Below, piece by piece: positions 10,730 to 22,335 of a DNA stretch of 64,000 nucleotides (position 1 is the first letter of the stretch; each line of letters opens with the position of its first letter). Below the pieces are notes generated by a model. The model was not told where the DNA came from and did not search any database. It was given only the letters and a program-made list of their open reading frames with translations. A program made the position numbers and the translations under genes. Source of the DNA: Durusdinium trenchii (lineage: Eukaryota > Sar > Dinophyceae > Suessiales > Symbiodiniaceae); NCBI GenBank assembly GCA_963970005.1, contig CAXAMN010026495.1, forward strand, positions 22,266 through 86,265, written 5' to 3'.

Positions 10730-11338
10730 TCAAACTGAATGATACGGGCATTGTTTTGGAATGGTAGATATAGATGGTATAGTCGTATAGTGGTATAGGC
10801 ATTGGCATTGATTATTGATTGATGGATTCCGTGTGTCAACATTCTTGCACTGCTCACATGCACCCCTGCCTTTGGCTCTTCGCAGCGAAAAGCAGATCTC
10901 CGAAATTTGAAGCCTCCAGCCTATGCCACCCAAGCCACTTCCCATGCATAAAGGTGATGTGGGTGAGCCCACAACACCCTTAGGGCCGGAGAACTCTGAG
11001 ATGTGGACAGCAACTAGGAGGTCTGTGCCTGGACGCTGTGCGGTGTAGGACCCACTTGTGCATTTTTTACACACGCAATTCAGGCAAAGGACACCTTGGA
11101 CTTGTGTTGAAGCCGAACACTCAGTGATCTGCATGCCCGGATAGCTGACTTTTGCATCTTGCGAGCATCCATGCCTTGGCATGGGAGCAGTTCTTGAAGC
11201 AGGAGGGGATTGTGTGGAAAAAAGAGGCAGCTCAGGTTTGTCAACCACATCCCTTTTCACAAAGGCAACTCCCTGGAATGCTGGACCAGCAAAAATCAAA
11301 GCTATGACTGAGAAACAAACGCGTCTTCGGAATGCCAC
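10730..11338 (-). CDS. Possible exon with hydrophobic N-terminal segment
   Basis: Minus-strand frame with a hydrophobic stretch (VCFSVIALIFAGPAFQGVAF) that looks like a signal peptide or membrane anchor, followed by a Pro/Ser-rich part. There is no in-frame ATG: the frame opens with GTG after a TGA a few codons upstream, so if real it is an internal exon or has lost its start. The downstream Cys-rich part (LCLNCVCKKC) may be intron read-through. The family is unknown. Confidence 0.3.
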   Translation of the reverse strand: MAFRRRVCFSVIALIFAGPAFQGVAFVKRDVVDKPELPLFSTQSPPASRTAPMPRHGCSQDAKVSYPGMQITECSASTQVQGVLCLNCVCKKCTSGSYTAQRPGTDLLVAVHISEFSGPKGVVGSPTSPLCMGSGLGGIGWRLQISEICFSLRRAKGRGACEQCKNVDTRNPSINNQCQCLYHYTTIPSISTIPKQCPYHSV

Positions 11339-11889
11339 CCTTGGAGAGACGTCCTTGGGGACTCAGTTTCACTGGGTCCATGATAAAGCAACAAACGGAT
11401 TTGAACGTTTTGAGTTTAGACCTCCTGAGGGTCCTGTGCCGGTCTTGATCGTTTCCAAGGCTTACATTATAGTTCTTCGTGGCTACAACCAAAGAGCATG
11501 CATCGGGAAGCCAGCGAAAGCCAACTTGACTAGGGAAAGCCATGCACAACCTAGTTCTGGTTCTTTTTGCTCCCATCAAGTCAATGAAGCAAGCAACAAA
11601 ACCCGACTCCTAGAAAAGTGCACATGTGGATAGAGCGTGTATTCTGTTGGGTCCAACTTCATAGTTGTCCATCTTACAAGCTGCCTGGTCTACTTTGTTC
11701 ATTTGGATTTGGGCCCCGAAAGGATAGCTTAAAATACACATGTCTTTTCATGAGTTACATGTCACTTGAAAAAAAGCATGCGCCGCATTCAAGCCGCAGC
11801 CAAAACTCAAACTCTCAGATGCTGGCCTTGCAGTTGTTGCTCCAGGCAATCAGGGTCCGCCGACACGACCAAATCTATCTCAGGGACCT

Positions 11890-12318
11890 TCAAAAGTGGC
11901 CAGTAACTCTTGCAAACTGAAAACATTCCAAGGAAAGAACTGCCACGCCAAATGCAGTCCCGCGCAAAACATCCGCATTTGCAAACCCTTCTACCTCAAC
12001 CAGAATTATCACCAAAGAAAACAACTTGCAGTTGGCAGCCAGGGCCAGAACGGACGCTCCAGAAAGCATCTCTTGGATGATCCTCAAAACAGTTTGACCG
12101 AGAAAGGCAATGGGTACAACAAACAATTTTTGCTGTGCTTGGTTCGAAAGTGCGAGCATGTGGGACCCGGTTTGAACCCACATAGAAGTGCAAGTGATTA
12201 TCACACACCGATAGGCAAAGCTGATCAATTGCAGTGTAGTGCAAACCTGTCTCTCAGCTTTCCAATCTGGATGGCTGCGTGGCAGTTGAAAAATTGGAGG
12301 GTGCCCTCCTAAACTCAA
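11890..12318 (-). CDS. Multi-pass membrane protein exon
   Basis: An open minus-strand frame of about 140 residues carries at least three hydrophobic segments: LISFAYRCVIITCTSMWV, KLFVVPIAFLGQTVLRII, and LALAANCKLFSLVIILVEV with FGVAVLSLECFQF. Their spacing suits a transporter or channel fragment. No family signature is visible. Ends are uncertain because flanking exons were not found. It may belong with the frame at 10730-11338, which has the same strand and a hydrophobic start. Confidence 0.4.
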   Translation of the reverse strand: MSLGGHPPIFQLPRSHPDWKAERQVCTTLQLISFAYRCVIITCTSMWVQTGSHMLALSNQAQQKLFVVPIAFLGQTVLRIIQEMLSGASVLALAANCKLFSLVIILVEVEGFANADVLRGTAFGVAVLSLECFQFARVTGHF

Positions 12319-15300
12319 GCAGTTGTCTCACACTTTAAAGCGATTGAGCAAGGTCATCCATCGGTAAACCCGGTCAAAGTAGATTGCGGAACGCCCTTTT
12401 GACATGGCAGCAGCGGGTATAATATAATTATGTGGCCAAGCGACGTAGGGAGCTTCCCCTTTCTTTTAAAGAGAAACAATGAGGAAACACATGGACATGA
12501 AAAACCAGTGGAAAACTATGGTGCCTGACTGCTTTGTGTGCTAAGGGTGAACTACCTGAGGTTTGATTCTGAGTCGCGAGTTGACGCAAACACATCGCAA
12601 AACATTTGCGCAGTGGAACTGATTCATGTCTAGCAAAGCAATGCAAGGGCAAACCACCAAGCAAACGTGCCCAGGAAGGCGCATGCCCAGGTTTCTGGTC
12701 GCTGGGACCGCTGAGCATGTGAATATGCGTCGCATGCGTTATGGGACGTGCAATGGCGCCCTGAGACTGGGTACATCTGGGTACTCAGGTACTCAAGAGC
12801 GAAGCTTCTTCCAATCCACCTCACGTTTCGCTCTGTGTGTAAAGCCTTCTAATCGCAGGCTTTTGCTAACCGAAAGCCTACTCCTAGAGTAGGCTTATTG
12901 GATGCCTATATGTCTATATATGTGCTTGTATATTTGAAAGAGTGACTCTGTACATGACATGTTGACACTACAAAGCACATCTTCACAGTGGCCCAAAACA
13001 GTCAAGCACACAATTCTACAGTATATAGAGTTGCGGCAATTGGCAGCTCTGCTACATCTGTTGGAGGTTGGAGGCTCACCTGTTGGGCCCTTGCAACCAA
13101 ATGGTGCAAACAAGCAGCGTTTGCGTGTAGGCAGCAAGCTCCTTAGCGACCTTAGCGAACAAGCTCCGTAGCTCTTTGACATGCAAACAAGCAAACGACA
13201 ATTTACGGGCTGCCGACATGCTCAGAAGCTTCAGATGGCCTTCGGCACGGGTTTGACGGAAAATAAGTTAATCATCTTGGATCGTCAAGCGTCTTTTCCG
13301 CATCTTGGCATCGCAACACACTTTGCTAAATCTGCATCAACCACCTATTTTTGGCCAGCTCAACCCCGCTGGCTTGTTAGACTATATATTTGCGATATGT
13401 GATCTCGTCAGGCAAAAGATCTGAGGCGGTTTGCCCCTTTGGGATGCCGATCTGATACTGATCTGCCTTTGTAAGCTTTGCTGTTACAATTAACATGTAG
13501 GGCTAGAATCCCATACCAAACAAAGCTAAGCATAGCCAAGCTATAAACGGACATTATGTTAACTTGCCACCCTTCAGACATAAAACCTATTCCAAGGTCC
13601 ATTCTCCTGCATTTCTCTTCTTCCAGGTGGAACGAACCCCGTGCTGCTCTGAAGCAAGTGAGGCGAGGAGTGAGGCGGCTTCAAAAATGTCGTTGGCCAC
13701 TCTGAAAGTGACCATCACTTGACTTCTACCAAAGTTGTCAGATATAGGCGTGACTTTGGGCCTGCGGGTGGTGGCGTGTGTATCGCTGGTGTACCATCCG
13801 ATTTTAAGGCACGAGCACAACATCCAAACAGCAAAGCTCGGCTGTGATTGTGGAGCTCGGTGGAGCTGAAGGACAGCCTAGCTAAAGTTGTGTGGTGAGA
13901 GGAAGTGAAGCTGACGGTGTCACTACGGTGTCACCAGTGTTCGGCATTTTCGAGACGCTAACTGCGTGGCAGTCTTCCAGATGGCTCTGAAACAGCTGCT
14001 CTTCTATATAAGTGGTTCAATTAGCCGCCAGCTTGGATTCGGTCGTGGCGGTTAATTGGACACAATATGCTGGGAGAACCGTAAAACCATGAGCTGCAAC
14101 AAAAACGGTTCGTGCAAATTCCTGAGTATGTAAAGAGATGTGGGTTATCAAACAAAGTGTAAACAAAGTCGTGGGTGTCGGCCAGCTGATTTGTCAGAAC
14201 GCTACTGTCAACAGGTAGAGAACATCTGAAATTAAAGCCAGTCTGAAATTAAAGCCAGCGCATCATGTAAACTTTGATGGAATCTGTCAAGAAGGAATGT
14301 GGCCGCGCGCTGCACAATGCCCGCAAGTGTGACAATCTTGTAGAGGACCCCGGAAGGCACAAATGCTATTGGACTTCTTGATTGAACTCGACAAATGAGC
14401 GGGAAATCCTTCAGAGTGCTATCACAGGTGGCACGGACGTGGACTAGCAAAGCTTCCTAAATGTGGTTCTTTGGAGGAAACCATTCACTGCCACTTGCAG
14501 TAGTACTCAAAAACCATCAACAATTTCACAGACCTTCGGCAGCAGTTACGCCACAGCAAGCACCAACTAAATTAGTCAATGGTAATTTTAATCAAAGCAC
14601 CTTGGGATTGATCCCGAAAAACGGCGACGACTGTTAGCCAAAGACGGGTGCACATTTCCCTCTTGGCTCATTGCAATACTCCTCATCATGCTTCACATGC
14701 CGTACCACAAATGCGGGTCTGCTACATAGGTTGGCAGCCAAAACATGGTTTTATTAGACCCTACGTTCATCATCATGTTGAGATGTATGTCTGGCAGATT
14801 GAATAAAACTGTGTCGGCCATGACTGCTGGACTATCAATGTAATGCGCTCAAAGAACCGCAAGGAATGCTCCAAAAAGTGCCCCCTTTACAATTCGAGTG
14901 GACATGGTTGTAGCGGTAGCTACTAGTGTATCGTGACTCAGCAAAGGGCGTGATCACTTCAAGCAACTCCGAGACCTGCGAAAAAACATGAAAGTTCGGT
15001 GCGGCATACTACGCAGAACAAACAAAATTCTGTCAACACACTTGGATGTCGGAACAAATTGAAAACAATTACAAATGCCTGCGCAGAAAAACCCTCGGAC
15101 TGGAAAGTAGGCGGCTGCACTGGGACTTTGCTCTCTTGTCTGACAGGCCTCAAAAAAAACTCGTCCGTCTGTGCTTGCGTTGCCGACAAGACACGTGGCT
15201 CTGTTGTCAAGCTTCGTTTGCAGCTTGAATGTTTGTCATATGTTGTCTCCCCCCAAAAATCCTACCTATTAAAAGAGTGCAATGAATATGCATTCAGTAT

Positions 15301-15392
15301 TCACAGTGCTTTGGTTCACTTTGTGATTGTTTTGTCACGTGTGGTTTTGGGCGTGCTTTTGTGGAAAAAAATGACTAATATCTAGTGATATA
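12319..15392. other. Stretch without recognisable genes
   Basis: No frame of more than about 130 codons and no domain is recognised. The phrase TGAAATTAAAGCCAG is tandemly duplicated near 14228-14257. Composition is mixed and I see no obvious terminal repeats. Introns or non-coding flanks of neighbouring genes are possible. Confidence 0.5.
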
Positions 15393-15559
15393 TGACATAT
15401 CGTAGTGTAGTTCTTAGTGAGCAGTTCTTGATCTGCTCAGATATACTTAGAAAATGTTGTCACGCAAAACGTGCGCTAAACAATCTTTCCCCAGGCATCC
15501 TTGTCTCCGGACTGGTCTCCTCACATCTGCCCATTTGTCTCTACACATGTTTCCCCGCC

Positions 15560-15710
15560 TGTCTTCTCCCTACTTGTCTGCTTCTGTGGTTTGCCCTTTG
15601 TCTGCGCTGCTTCCTTGTCTCCCCACTTGTCTCCGTACATGTCTCCCGCCTTGCCCCCCAAGTTGCCTGCTTCTCCTTGTCTCCCCACTTGTCTCCGTAC
15701 ATGTACATGG
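15560..15710 (+). repeat. GTCTCC-type minisatellite
   Basis: Degenerate repeats of CTTGTCTCCCCACTTGTCTC are spaced about 59 bp apart (about 15618-15647 and 15677-15706), with shorter GTCTCC pieces before them. A reverse-oriented relative (GGGAGACAAGCGGGGAGAC) lies at about 53528-53575, next to the second finger/USP element. This suggests the minisatellite belongs to, or targets, that element. Confidence 0.65.
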
Positions 15711-15714
15711 CAAA

Positions 15715-17409
15715 TTCCAGCGCAAGGCCAGAGGATTCGGGCCCAGCAAGCCCGGCCAAGAGATTTCGATCCACCACAACCTTCCATCCATGACAGTGCT
15801 GATGGCACGCCTGTGTGTGTGTGTGTTCAAGGTGGTCATTTTGCTCTGAGGCGCCACATTGAGACTGGTAGTTGCAAGGCCTTCAATCCGAATAGGCCCA
15901 TGGGCACTCATGTCCCACAGACCTGGCCTGAATTGATGAGACTTGCCAAATCCACTGAGACCGACGCAATCAACGCCCTTCGTTCTGCCTGCGTCCTTTG
16001 TGGCAGGTACTGCAGCAAGCCTGATGCAATCTTCCAGCACCATCTGCAAGATCATGCAGCTGTGGTGCAAGAAGCCAAGGAATGCAGTGACCTCCTTCAG
16101 AACCAGGCCACAGCGGGGAGACCTTGTTTCTGCAAGCATGCGTTTCTGGTTGAGGCTCGAGCGCAAGTTCTGGTCCTCCCAATACTTGGCCAAAGCATCC
16201 GCAGGAACGGCCTGGTTGTGTTTGAGCCCTGCCGGTGCTGATCTGGTGGGCGCAGGCATTGGGGGTGGTACAACTTCATGCAAGTCAGGATCCTGATTGG
16301 CAATCACGTGGAGCATGGCAATTTGCAGAATGGCACACATTGATGCCCTTTCCGATAGGTTTGATTGCCGTCCACTCTGATTGGACGAAGCTGAACAGCA
16401 TCTCATGACCAGTCATGTGACCCTGGGACCACGTGCACTTGATCTCCATCGTCAGAGGGAGTTGTGGAATTTTGTCCTGGTTGCCCTGGAGAAGTTGCAG
16501 AAAGCTGACACAGCCTTAACCTTGAGGCGCGAGTCTCAATTGCAGGCAACTGCCTCCACGGATCAGTTCCTGATGTTCTTCCAGATGAACCAGCAAGGGA
16601 TTCTCCCTGCGCTCCTCTCGACTACGGCTGCCTGGAAGAAGGATATTGGAAACCGTTGAGAGTGGTCCTCTTTCAACAAGTCTGCCAGACAACACTTGAC
16701 CGGACGCTCACCATTGCCAAGCTGTCACAGAACAGCAAGGAATGGGAGAATGCAGTGACAAACCAGATCATCACCCAGAAGGGGAAATGGCCGAGAAGCA
16801 CCTGGAAGACTTGTTGGAGGCTGCGCAAGCGGACCATCATGTCCTATGCTTCAAAAGTCTGAAGAACACATTCGACGCCACATTCGACACCAGCAGATGT
16901 GTGCTGTCTGCTCCATTTGGAAACGACTTCATCTTCGGACGCGCAACTCCATATGGCTGGTGATCCAGGCGCGGGTTCGCCCGCGCACACAGAGGGAGAA
17001 CCCCTTGGCCACTTCCTTGGTCAAGTCCTCAAGGCAGCTACAACAAGAGGAGGTGAAGGGAGCTTTGATTGCATTGCCCTTGATCAAGCCAGACAACCTT
17101 TGCTTCATCCATGCCTCTTTGATGGCCTTCTTTTGGGGTTTCTTGCGTCTACGCAATTGCAACTGGGTGGGGCCGCCCAGATCCTGATTGATCTTTGTAG
17201 CTCACGGCTCTCCGTGGGTCGATGTGTGCGAGCTTGAGCCCTGGCGTGAGTGGATCACCGATTGGGATTAGGGACACTGGCGCTGCGCATACTTATGCCA
17301 CCGTCCCTGATCACCAGTGAGCTCACGATGAAAAAGATTACGCTTCAGTCCATGATCTCAGAATGGCACAATTACCTTGGTATGATCACAGCCTTGAAAA
17401 GGACAATCC
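15715..17409 (+). pseudogene. C2H2-finger/USP element, 5' half (copy A)
   Basis: Coding pieces in order. A Cys-rich finger-like motif GGHFALRRHIETGSCKAF (~15830-15890) is followed by PQTWPELMRLAKSTETD. A canonical C2H2 finger CVLCGRYCSK...QHHLQDH follows (~15990-16060). Then comes a helical region (TTAAWKKDIGN, about 16620-16655, then QVCQTTLDRTLTIAKLS). Next is a USP-type Cys box DNLCFIHASLMAFFWGF (~17095-17145), and last MISEWHNYLGMITALKRTI. Frames shift several times, so it is a relic. The Cys-box pattern matches C19 ubiquitin proteases, and the matching His and Asp boxes are in the 3' half at 41049. The reading stops exactly where the 23.6-kb insertion begins. The paralogous copy C is at 51290-54650. 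Confidence 0.7.
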
Positions 17410-17665
17410 AAAAGAGTTTTCTCTGCATTGGGGGTTCCAAAATGAATGGGGGTTCCAAGTACCCAGGTTGAACACCAACCAGAGAACAGGTAGAATCCTG
17501 AAGATTCTGGACGTGGCCGCCAGGATAGACTGATTACCTGGCTCCCCTACCACGCTGGCTCCACTACCACGCTGCCACAGCGCTTTAACAGTGGTACTGG
17601 GAACATCTTGAAGGCGCAGGATTTTAGTTGGCTCAAAGACTTGGCTCTGCTATCCCTGCGGCAAT
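17410..17665 (+). repeat. Left terminal inverted repeat
   Basis: Bases 17410-17556 align inversely with 40901-41048 at about 96% identity, including a GGGGGTTCC pair around 17430-17456. A 17-bp tandem duplication (GGCTCCACTACCACGCT) is present only on this side. Weaker similarity with indels continues to about 17665 (TTGGCTCTGCTAT here, TTAGCTCTGCTAT on the right). Confidence 0.9.
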
Positions 17666-18042
17666 CATAATGACAGTCAGTCATCCAGGGGCAGCTGGGG
17701 AAATTATTGATTCCATTAATACTTAGCGTGGAACTCAAAAATCGATTTTCCAAGTTATTCTTACAAAGCGTTCCCCCTACATGACGCGGAGATGGTTTAT
17801 ATGAACTCGGAACGCTGTTTCTAGGTTTTAGCCGTAGAAAATTGGAACTTCCACATAGGACAGGTCACACGGAAGAGTGGAGGTGCGCAAAACTGTATGA
17901 AATCCGCACTGCACGTGTGCAAAGCTGAACCCTTCAACGCTTCCCAAAAAACAGATTGCTTGCGTATCACTCCAAAAGCAAGCTGTGCGCAACGTTTCAT
18001 GAAAATGACAGCTCAAAGTTCTTTTTCTCTGCTCGGCCCTTC

Positions 18043-18390
18043 TTAGCACTGCCTCCGCCTCTTATTAGGCGTGGTCATTCGGATATCCTCATCCGAATCA
18101 TCTTCGGTTGGAGACTCAGAGGTTGGCAGGAAGTCACAACGGCAGTCGCGAGAAATAGACTGCAGGCGGCGCCAATCGTTCCTTGATTGAACACCAAACA
18201 AGGATTCGTAAGTGTGGACACAGGCTTCCCTTTCACCCTGTGAAACAAGAAATGAAAGGAACCATTGGTAGCCAAATGTCTCAGAGACATAGCACTCAAT
18301 GAAAGCCATACCACACGACAAGCAAAGCTTCTCATCTTTGATCCCCTTCAAAAGCCAGACAAGCTCCAAGGTCTTGTCACCCAACGGCAT
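18043..18390 (-). CDS. Small protein with C-terminal nuclear-localisation-like patch
   Basis: Open 115-residue frame, ATG start (MPLGDKTLELVWLLKGIK) and stop at 18043. The middle contains GYQWFLSFLVSQGEREACVH, where TTGTTTCACAG before GGTGAAAGG could equally be a 3' splice site, so an intron may be hidden. The C-terminus is acidic (ESPTEDDSDEDIR) and ends in a basic NKRRRQC that fits nuclear targeting. The family is not recognised. It is the last leftward gene before the left terminal repeat and lies 142 bp downstream of the ASCH gene. Confidence 0.5.
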   Translation of the reverse strand: MPLGDKTLELVWLLKGIKDEKLCLSCGMAFIECYVSETFGYQWFLSFLVSQGEREACVHTYESLFGVQSRNDWRRLQSISRDCRCDFLPTSESPTEDDSDEDIRMTTPNKRRRQC

Positions 18391-18531
18391 GACTCAAAAC
18401 TCTAATCACAGCTCAGGGCCAAAAGCAAAAGCTACAGAACAGCAGTCTTGAAAGCAAGCAACTCTAAGCGAACATTTTTCTAGACTTGCAAAACGCTGCT
18501 GCGGTTCTGACACATTGCGCCTGTGCCCTTT

Positions 18532-18981
18532 TCACTCTCGGCTCTGAGCAGGCTTTCTGAGCGCTTTGGCTCTGCGCTTCGGCTTCCGCTTCGGCTTTGC
18601 CGCCAAATTGATCCAAATCTGCGCACCAGGAGGATGATGATACGGCTCCGGCTTTTCATAAAGCTTTGGGTTTTCAACACGCCAAGCATAGACCTTCTTG
18701 TAGCTAATCTTGTCCAACTCAGTCACTTTGTGTTCGTTCATCAAACCCTCCAGGGATTGCCCAGCAACATCTTGGAGAACTCCATGTTCATTGCGACTTG
18801 CAACCAGAAAGCATTCTGCAATGCAAACTTCTCCAATGATAGTTTTCGATCCACACAAAGCAACTCCAATGGTCTCTCCAACTCTAGACGTCGCCGAGCC
18901 CCTCAGCTCGATAGTCTTCTCTCCAGAAACGAGCATCTGCGCCCACGGGCACTTGACCAACAATGCGCGTGACAGCGGCAT
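18532..18981 (-). CDS. ASCH-domain protein (PUA-like fold)
   Basis: Complete 149-residue frame from ATG (MPLSRALLVKCPWAQMLVSG) to TGA. The ASCH pattern is clear: ALLVKCPWAQMLVSGEKTIE at the N-terminus with the GEKTxELR motif, then IIGEVCIAECFLV, and the late YAWRVENPKLYEKPEPYHHP with GAQIWINL. ASCH domains are small PUA-like beta-barrels thought to bind RNA or modified bases; some family members hydrolyse N4-acetylcytidine. No activity can be assigned here. The last ~20 residues are a Lys/Arg-rich tail (KPKRKPKRRAKALRK), suggesting nuclear location. It appears to be a single exon, unlike most neighbours. It lies inside the giant element beside other leftward genes. Confidence 0.8.
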   Translation of the reverse strand: MPLSRALLVKCPWAQMLVSGEKTIELRGSATSRVGETIGVALCGSKTIIGEVCIAECFLVASRNEHGVLQDVAGQSLEGLMNEHKVTELDKISYKKVYAWRVENPKLYEKPEPYHHPPGAQIWINLAAKPKRKPKRRAKALRKPAQSRE

Positions 18982-19360
18982 AACAAAGCGAGGCGCGAGT
19001 CCTGAGATTGAAGTTCTGTCTAGCTTTGATGTCGCAAAAAACAGCTGAAGGCAGCTTGTGTGTCTCTGTTTGTCCTGGAGCAGTTCGGTGTTAGACGACT
19101 CTGTTTTTGGGCGGTTTGAAGTGGTTGGTTTTGGACAGGTTTTTACACGTGTATTCTGTATTCTTGAACAAAAGCAGGTGTGACAAGAATGGATGCCCTT
19201 CCCTGCTTCGCTGCGAACTTCAACTAACTTGCGCCCGCAATTCGACGATCGAATTCTATTTCTGATATTTAACGCTTAATCATTTCATGAAACACAAGAC
19301 TCAAGACTGCTGCCGGAGAATGCTGACGACCATCTTGCAACATTTTTCTCCACTCGGACA

Positions 19361-19424
19361 GTTCTGGCTCCGGCTGCAATCCATCAAGGACCGTTCTGGC
19401 TCCGGCTGCAATCCATCAAGGACC
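19361..19424. repeat. 32-bp perfect tandem duplication
   Basis: TTCTGGCTCCGGCTGCAATC and the 12 bases after it occur twice, back to back, at 19361-19392 and 19393-19424. The array ends 3 bp beyond the stop codon of the leftward gene ending at 19427, so it would lie in that gene's 3' untranslated region. Confidence 0.9.
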
Positions 19425-19426
19425 GC

Positions 19427-20998
19427 CTACTCCACATCCAGCGGCACATCGGCAGCAGCACCCACAGACAGCACAGGATCCGTGTCGGCCGCTTCTTCTT
19501 CTTCACCCTCCTCTCCGTCGGCCTCCTCGGCGGCCTCCCCATCCTCCTTCACAACCTCACCAGCAGCCTTGCTCGTGTCCTCTGTCGCAACGGTAACGCC
19601 ACATAGTGCATCTTGCCGGGCTTCCTGAAAGTGAAACAAAACGTGTACTTCCATTTTGAGATGAAGCGCATCTGGAATTCGCAACTACTCCTCCTTGCGA
19701 CATATAGATCATCTAGAGCACGTTTTGATATTCATTGAGGAGATGAAACCCACACTGCAGGAACCCCAAACATTGACGGTGAAAAATGATCTATATGCTC
19801 GCAGGAAATAGTCATGGCTTTGAAAGGCCTGACAGTTGAGGCAGTTGAGAAAGAGGTCCAGTCTTCAGTGAGAAGTTGCACATTTCAATGTCTTTGAAAA
19901 CAGGCACACAAAACACTTCAATTTCAGGTCAGCGTCGATCATGCTCTCCACCTCTGATATGGGCTTGCCCTGTCGCAACATCTCGGCTGCGTCTTCAGCA
20001 ATTGGTCGAAAATCTTTCCAATTCAAACCCTTGCCACCAACCTGAGACGAGGCAAATATTCTGCTGGCGTTTATTAATGCACAGGTTTCTGCTTTTCTAC
20101 CGAACGGTGTTGGAATCTCTCCGTGTTGAAACTCAAATCCCCTTTTTGGTGTAGTTGCCCTCTTTCTTGTTTGTCCAGGTTCGATGCTTAGTTTCCATGG
20201 TTGTTGTTGCTGTTGCTATTGTTGCATTGAGATGAGTTGTCTTGTTTTGCGCGCATTGTTAAAAAAATGATCCTTGTCCATCCAAGACTAGCATCCATGG
20301 TGGTCGCGCGCAACACCACATACGAAAACAAGAACCCAAAAATAAGGCGCGCGTTGAGGAGAACCCTCAAACGAAAAGAGAACAAAAGGTCCAACCTCGT
20401 TCAACAGGCCAGGGCACGCGGACCTTCTCAAAGCCATCAATTCGAATGCCGTACTTGTTCGATTTCCCAATCCAATAAGGATTTGAGATTGTCTTGCCTG
20501 CGCCACAATGTTTTCAGAAGCCGTGGCGCCTGTTGCTCATACGACTTACGAGTTTCCTTAAGCTATGACTGAAAGAGCGGACCGCTGACAAATTGTGCTA
20601 CTACTTGGGAGAACCCTGCCTTCAGGGTCCACTTGAGCCTTTCTCTTTTTCGCCGCCGTTGGTTTGTCCTCTGGTGTTGGATCGTCGCCCTCTACTGAGT
20701 TGTTGGCCTCCTTTGGCTTCTTCAGCGCCGGCTTCCGCGGCGCAGGGTTACCAGGCGCAACGAGCTCTTCGGCTTTCTCAGCAACAGGTGTTCCAGCGCT
20801 GTCCTCTCCCTCTGGCTGCTCTGCTGCTGCAGGACGTTTCATTACGGTTGAGGTCTGCTTTGCTTTCGGTGTCGCTGCTGGCTTGCTCTTCGCTTTGTTC
20901 TGCGCTTTCAACTTAGGCAGGCTCTTTGGTTTGGGCTGCGCCTTTTCCTTTGCCCTGGGTGAGGGCGCGGGTTTCGCAGCAGGCTCGTCCTGGGCCAA
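19427..20998 (-). CDS. Multi-exon protein with KRPAA segment and acidic tail
   Basis: Minus-strand exons in order. The first, 20998-20558, is Lys/Pro/Ala-rich and contains MKRPAAAEQPEGEDSAG and KPTAAKKRKAQ. A possible exon at about 20510-20400 reads NPYWIGKSNKYGIRIDGFEK. A segment at about 20195-19895 includes KDFRPIAEDAAEMLRQGKP and ISEVESMIDADLKLK. The last exon, from 19624, follows a TTTCACTTTCAG acceptor; it is very acidic (EEADGEEGEEEEAADTD) and ends VPLDVE at a TAG. No ATG is visible upstream of 20998, so the 5' exon is missing. Function is unknown. Charge-rich low-complexity ends suggest a nuclear protein. Exon joins are my inference. Confidence 0.45.
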
Positions 20999-21000
20999 TG

Positions 21001-22335
21001 CTGGCGTTGAAATCTTATTGCGTTAAACGTTGACAGAACACACGCTTAGTATAATAGCTCCGAGAAAGTTAGGTGACATCTAATGAAATCGAGGCTCAGA
21101 ACTGCCCGAAAGCTGATCGATTTGGGCGGTGACAGGCATGACAACAGAACGATCGCCCCACTGCAAAATCACTTGAACACTCGACAAAAATCTACGGCGT
21201 AGGCTCACTCATTGGACACTACGTCAAGCCGGCGCATTCCCTGACAAAAAGTTGACAGTTGCAACTCAGCATTTTTTACTGTAGGTGGGATTTGTCTGAC
21301 TGTTTCCGGGTCTCTGACCGCTATCTAAGGTCTGAACTGCCCGAACTGCCGGTCCCAGCACAAAATGAATCCGGGAGACTGCCGCAAGGCTTCAAATCTA
21401 ACTAATCACCCATCGCATTGATCATACAGCTCATAGGAGTTAGCTAGTCACGACAGAAGTTAGCTAGAAGCTAGCTAGTCACGACAGGTACTCTTGCTGT
21501 CAGAGGTTAGGCAGGCTCCCTTTGGAAAAAAAGTCTGCTGGCTGCAGACCTACTATATCACGATGATGGTCTCTCGACTCGACCGGCGCAATGCCATTCA
21601 GCGCTTGAAAGCCCATGGATAAAAGCGTTGATGATAGAAAGCAAGAACTACAAATACCTCAACCAGATTCGACTCAACACAATCCTCATGAATACTTGGT
21701 GGAATTGAGACCGTTCTGACATAAAAATAAATCCGTATTCACAGCTTCAAGCGCCATCGCAGGCCTGCGCAACCTCGCCCAACTTTGCACAAGAAGTTCC
21801 GATGAACGGCTTGGCTTAACCATGACACGGTAACGCCGACGCTTTACAATAATCAGGTCAAAGACTCCTGGTCTACCCCGACAAGTCTTTCAATCTTGTG
21901 AGTCACCGAAATTGCCTGGCCTTTGGTCCAAAAGGGGAACAACATGGAACAACCGAGACACGGAGCAAAGCAAACTCGATTTTAGTTATTGGGCGTGACA
22001 ACGAACCCCTCTGGCAAAAAAACACAATGGAATGGACTTGACGACAACTCCTACTAAGCGAATTGAATGTATTAAGGCCGAACCGTTCATGCCTGCTGCA
22101 CTTCAAAAACGGAAGTCGCAATGCACGCGACCCTCATTGAACAGCTTCTCTGTCACGACAATTTGTACCAAGAACGGGGATCCAACGACAGGCGGCAAGT
22201 GAGGTACACCTTTGGTTTCTTGGCCATGATGCGCGGTGGGCTAGTGCTCGTCTCCACCTGGCGCGCAAGATACAACTGGTGAAAGCGTAAAACGTGACAT
22301 AGACATAGACACACGTGAAAAGTGCATCGCGTTAG
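21001..22335. other. Gene-free stretch inside the giant element
   Basis: No coding frame of note is seen. Short direct repeats (GTTAGCTAGTCACGACAG and a variant) occur near 21440-21490. This is the gap between the 3' end of the large gene ending at 22336 and the next leftward gene, so it should hold a promoter and 5' exon for the latter. I cannot point to either. Confidence 0.5.

Noticed and set aside
15570-16406. Long 278-codon open frame on the minus strand
   Set aside because: It is the antisense of the finger/USP element. The plus strand carries the recognisable C2H2 and PQTWPEL motifs shared with copy C, so the minus frame is a shadow.
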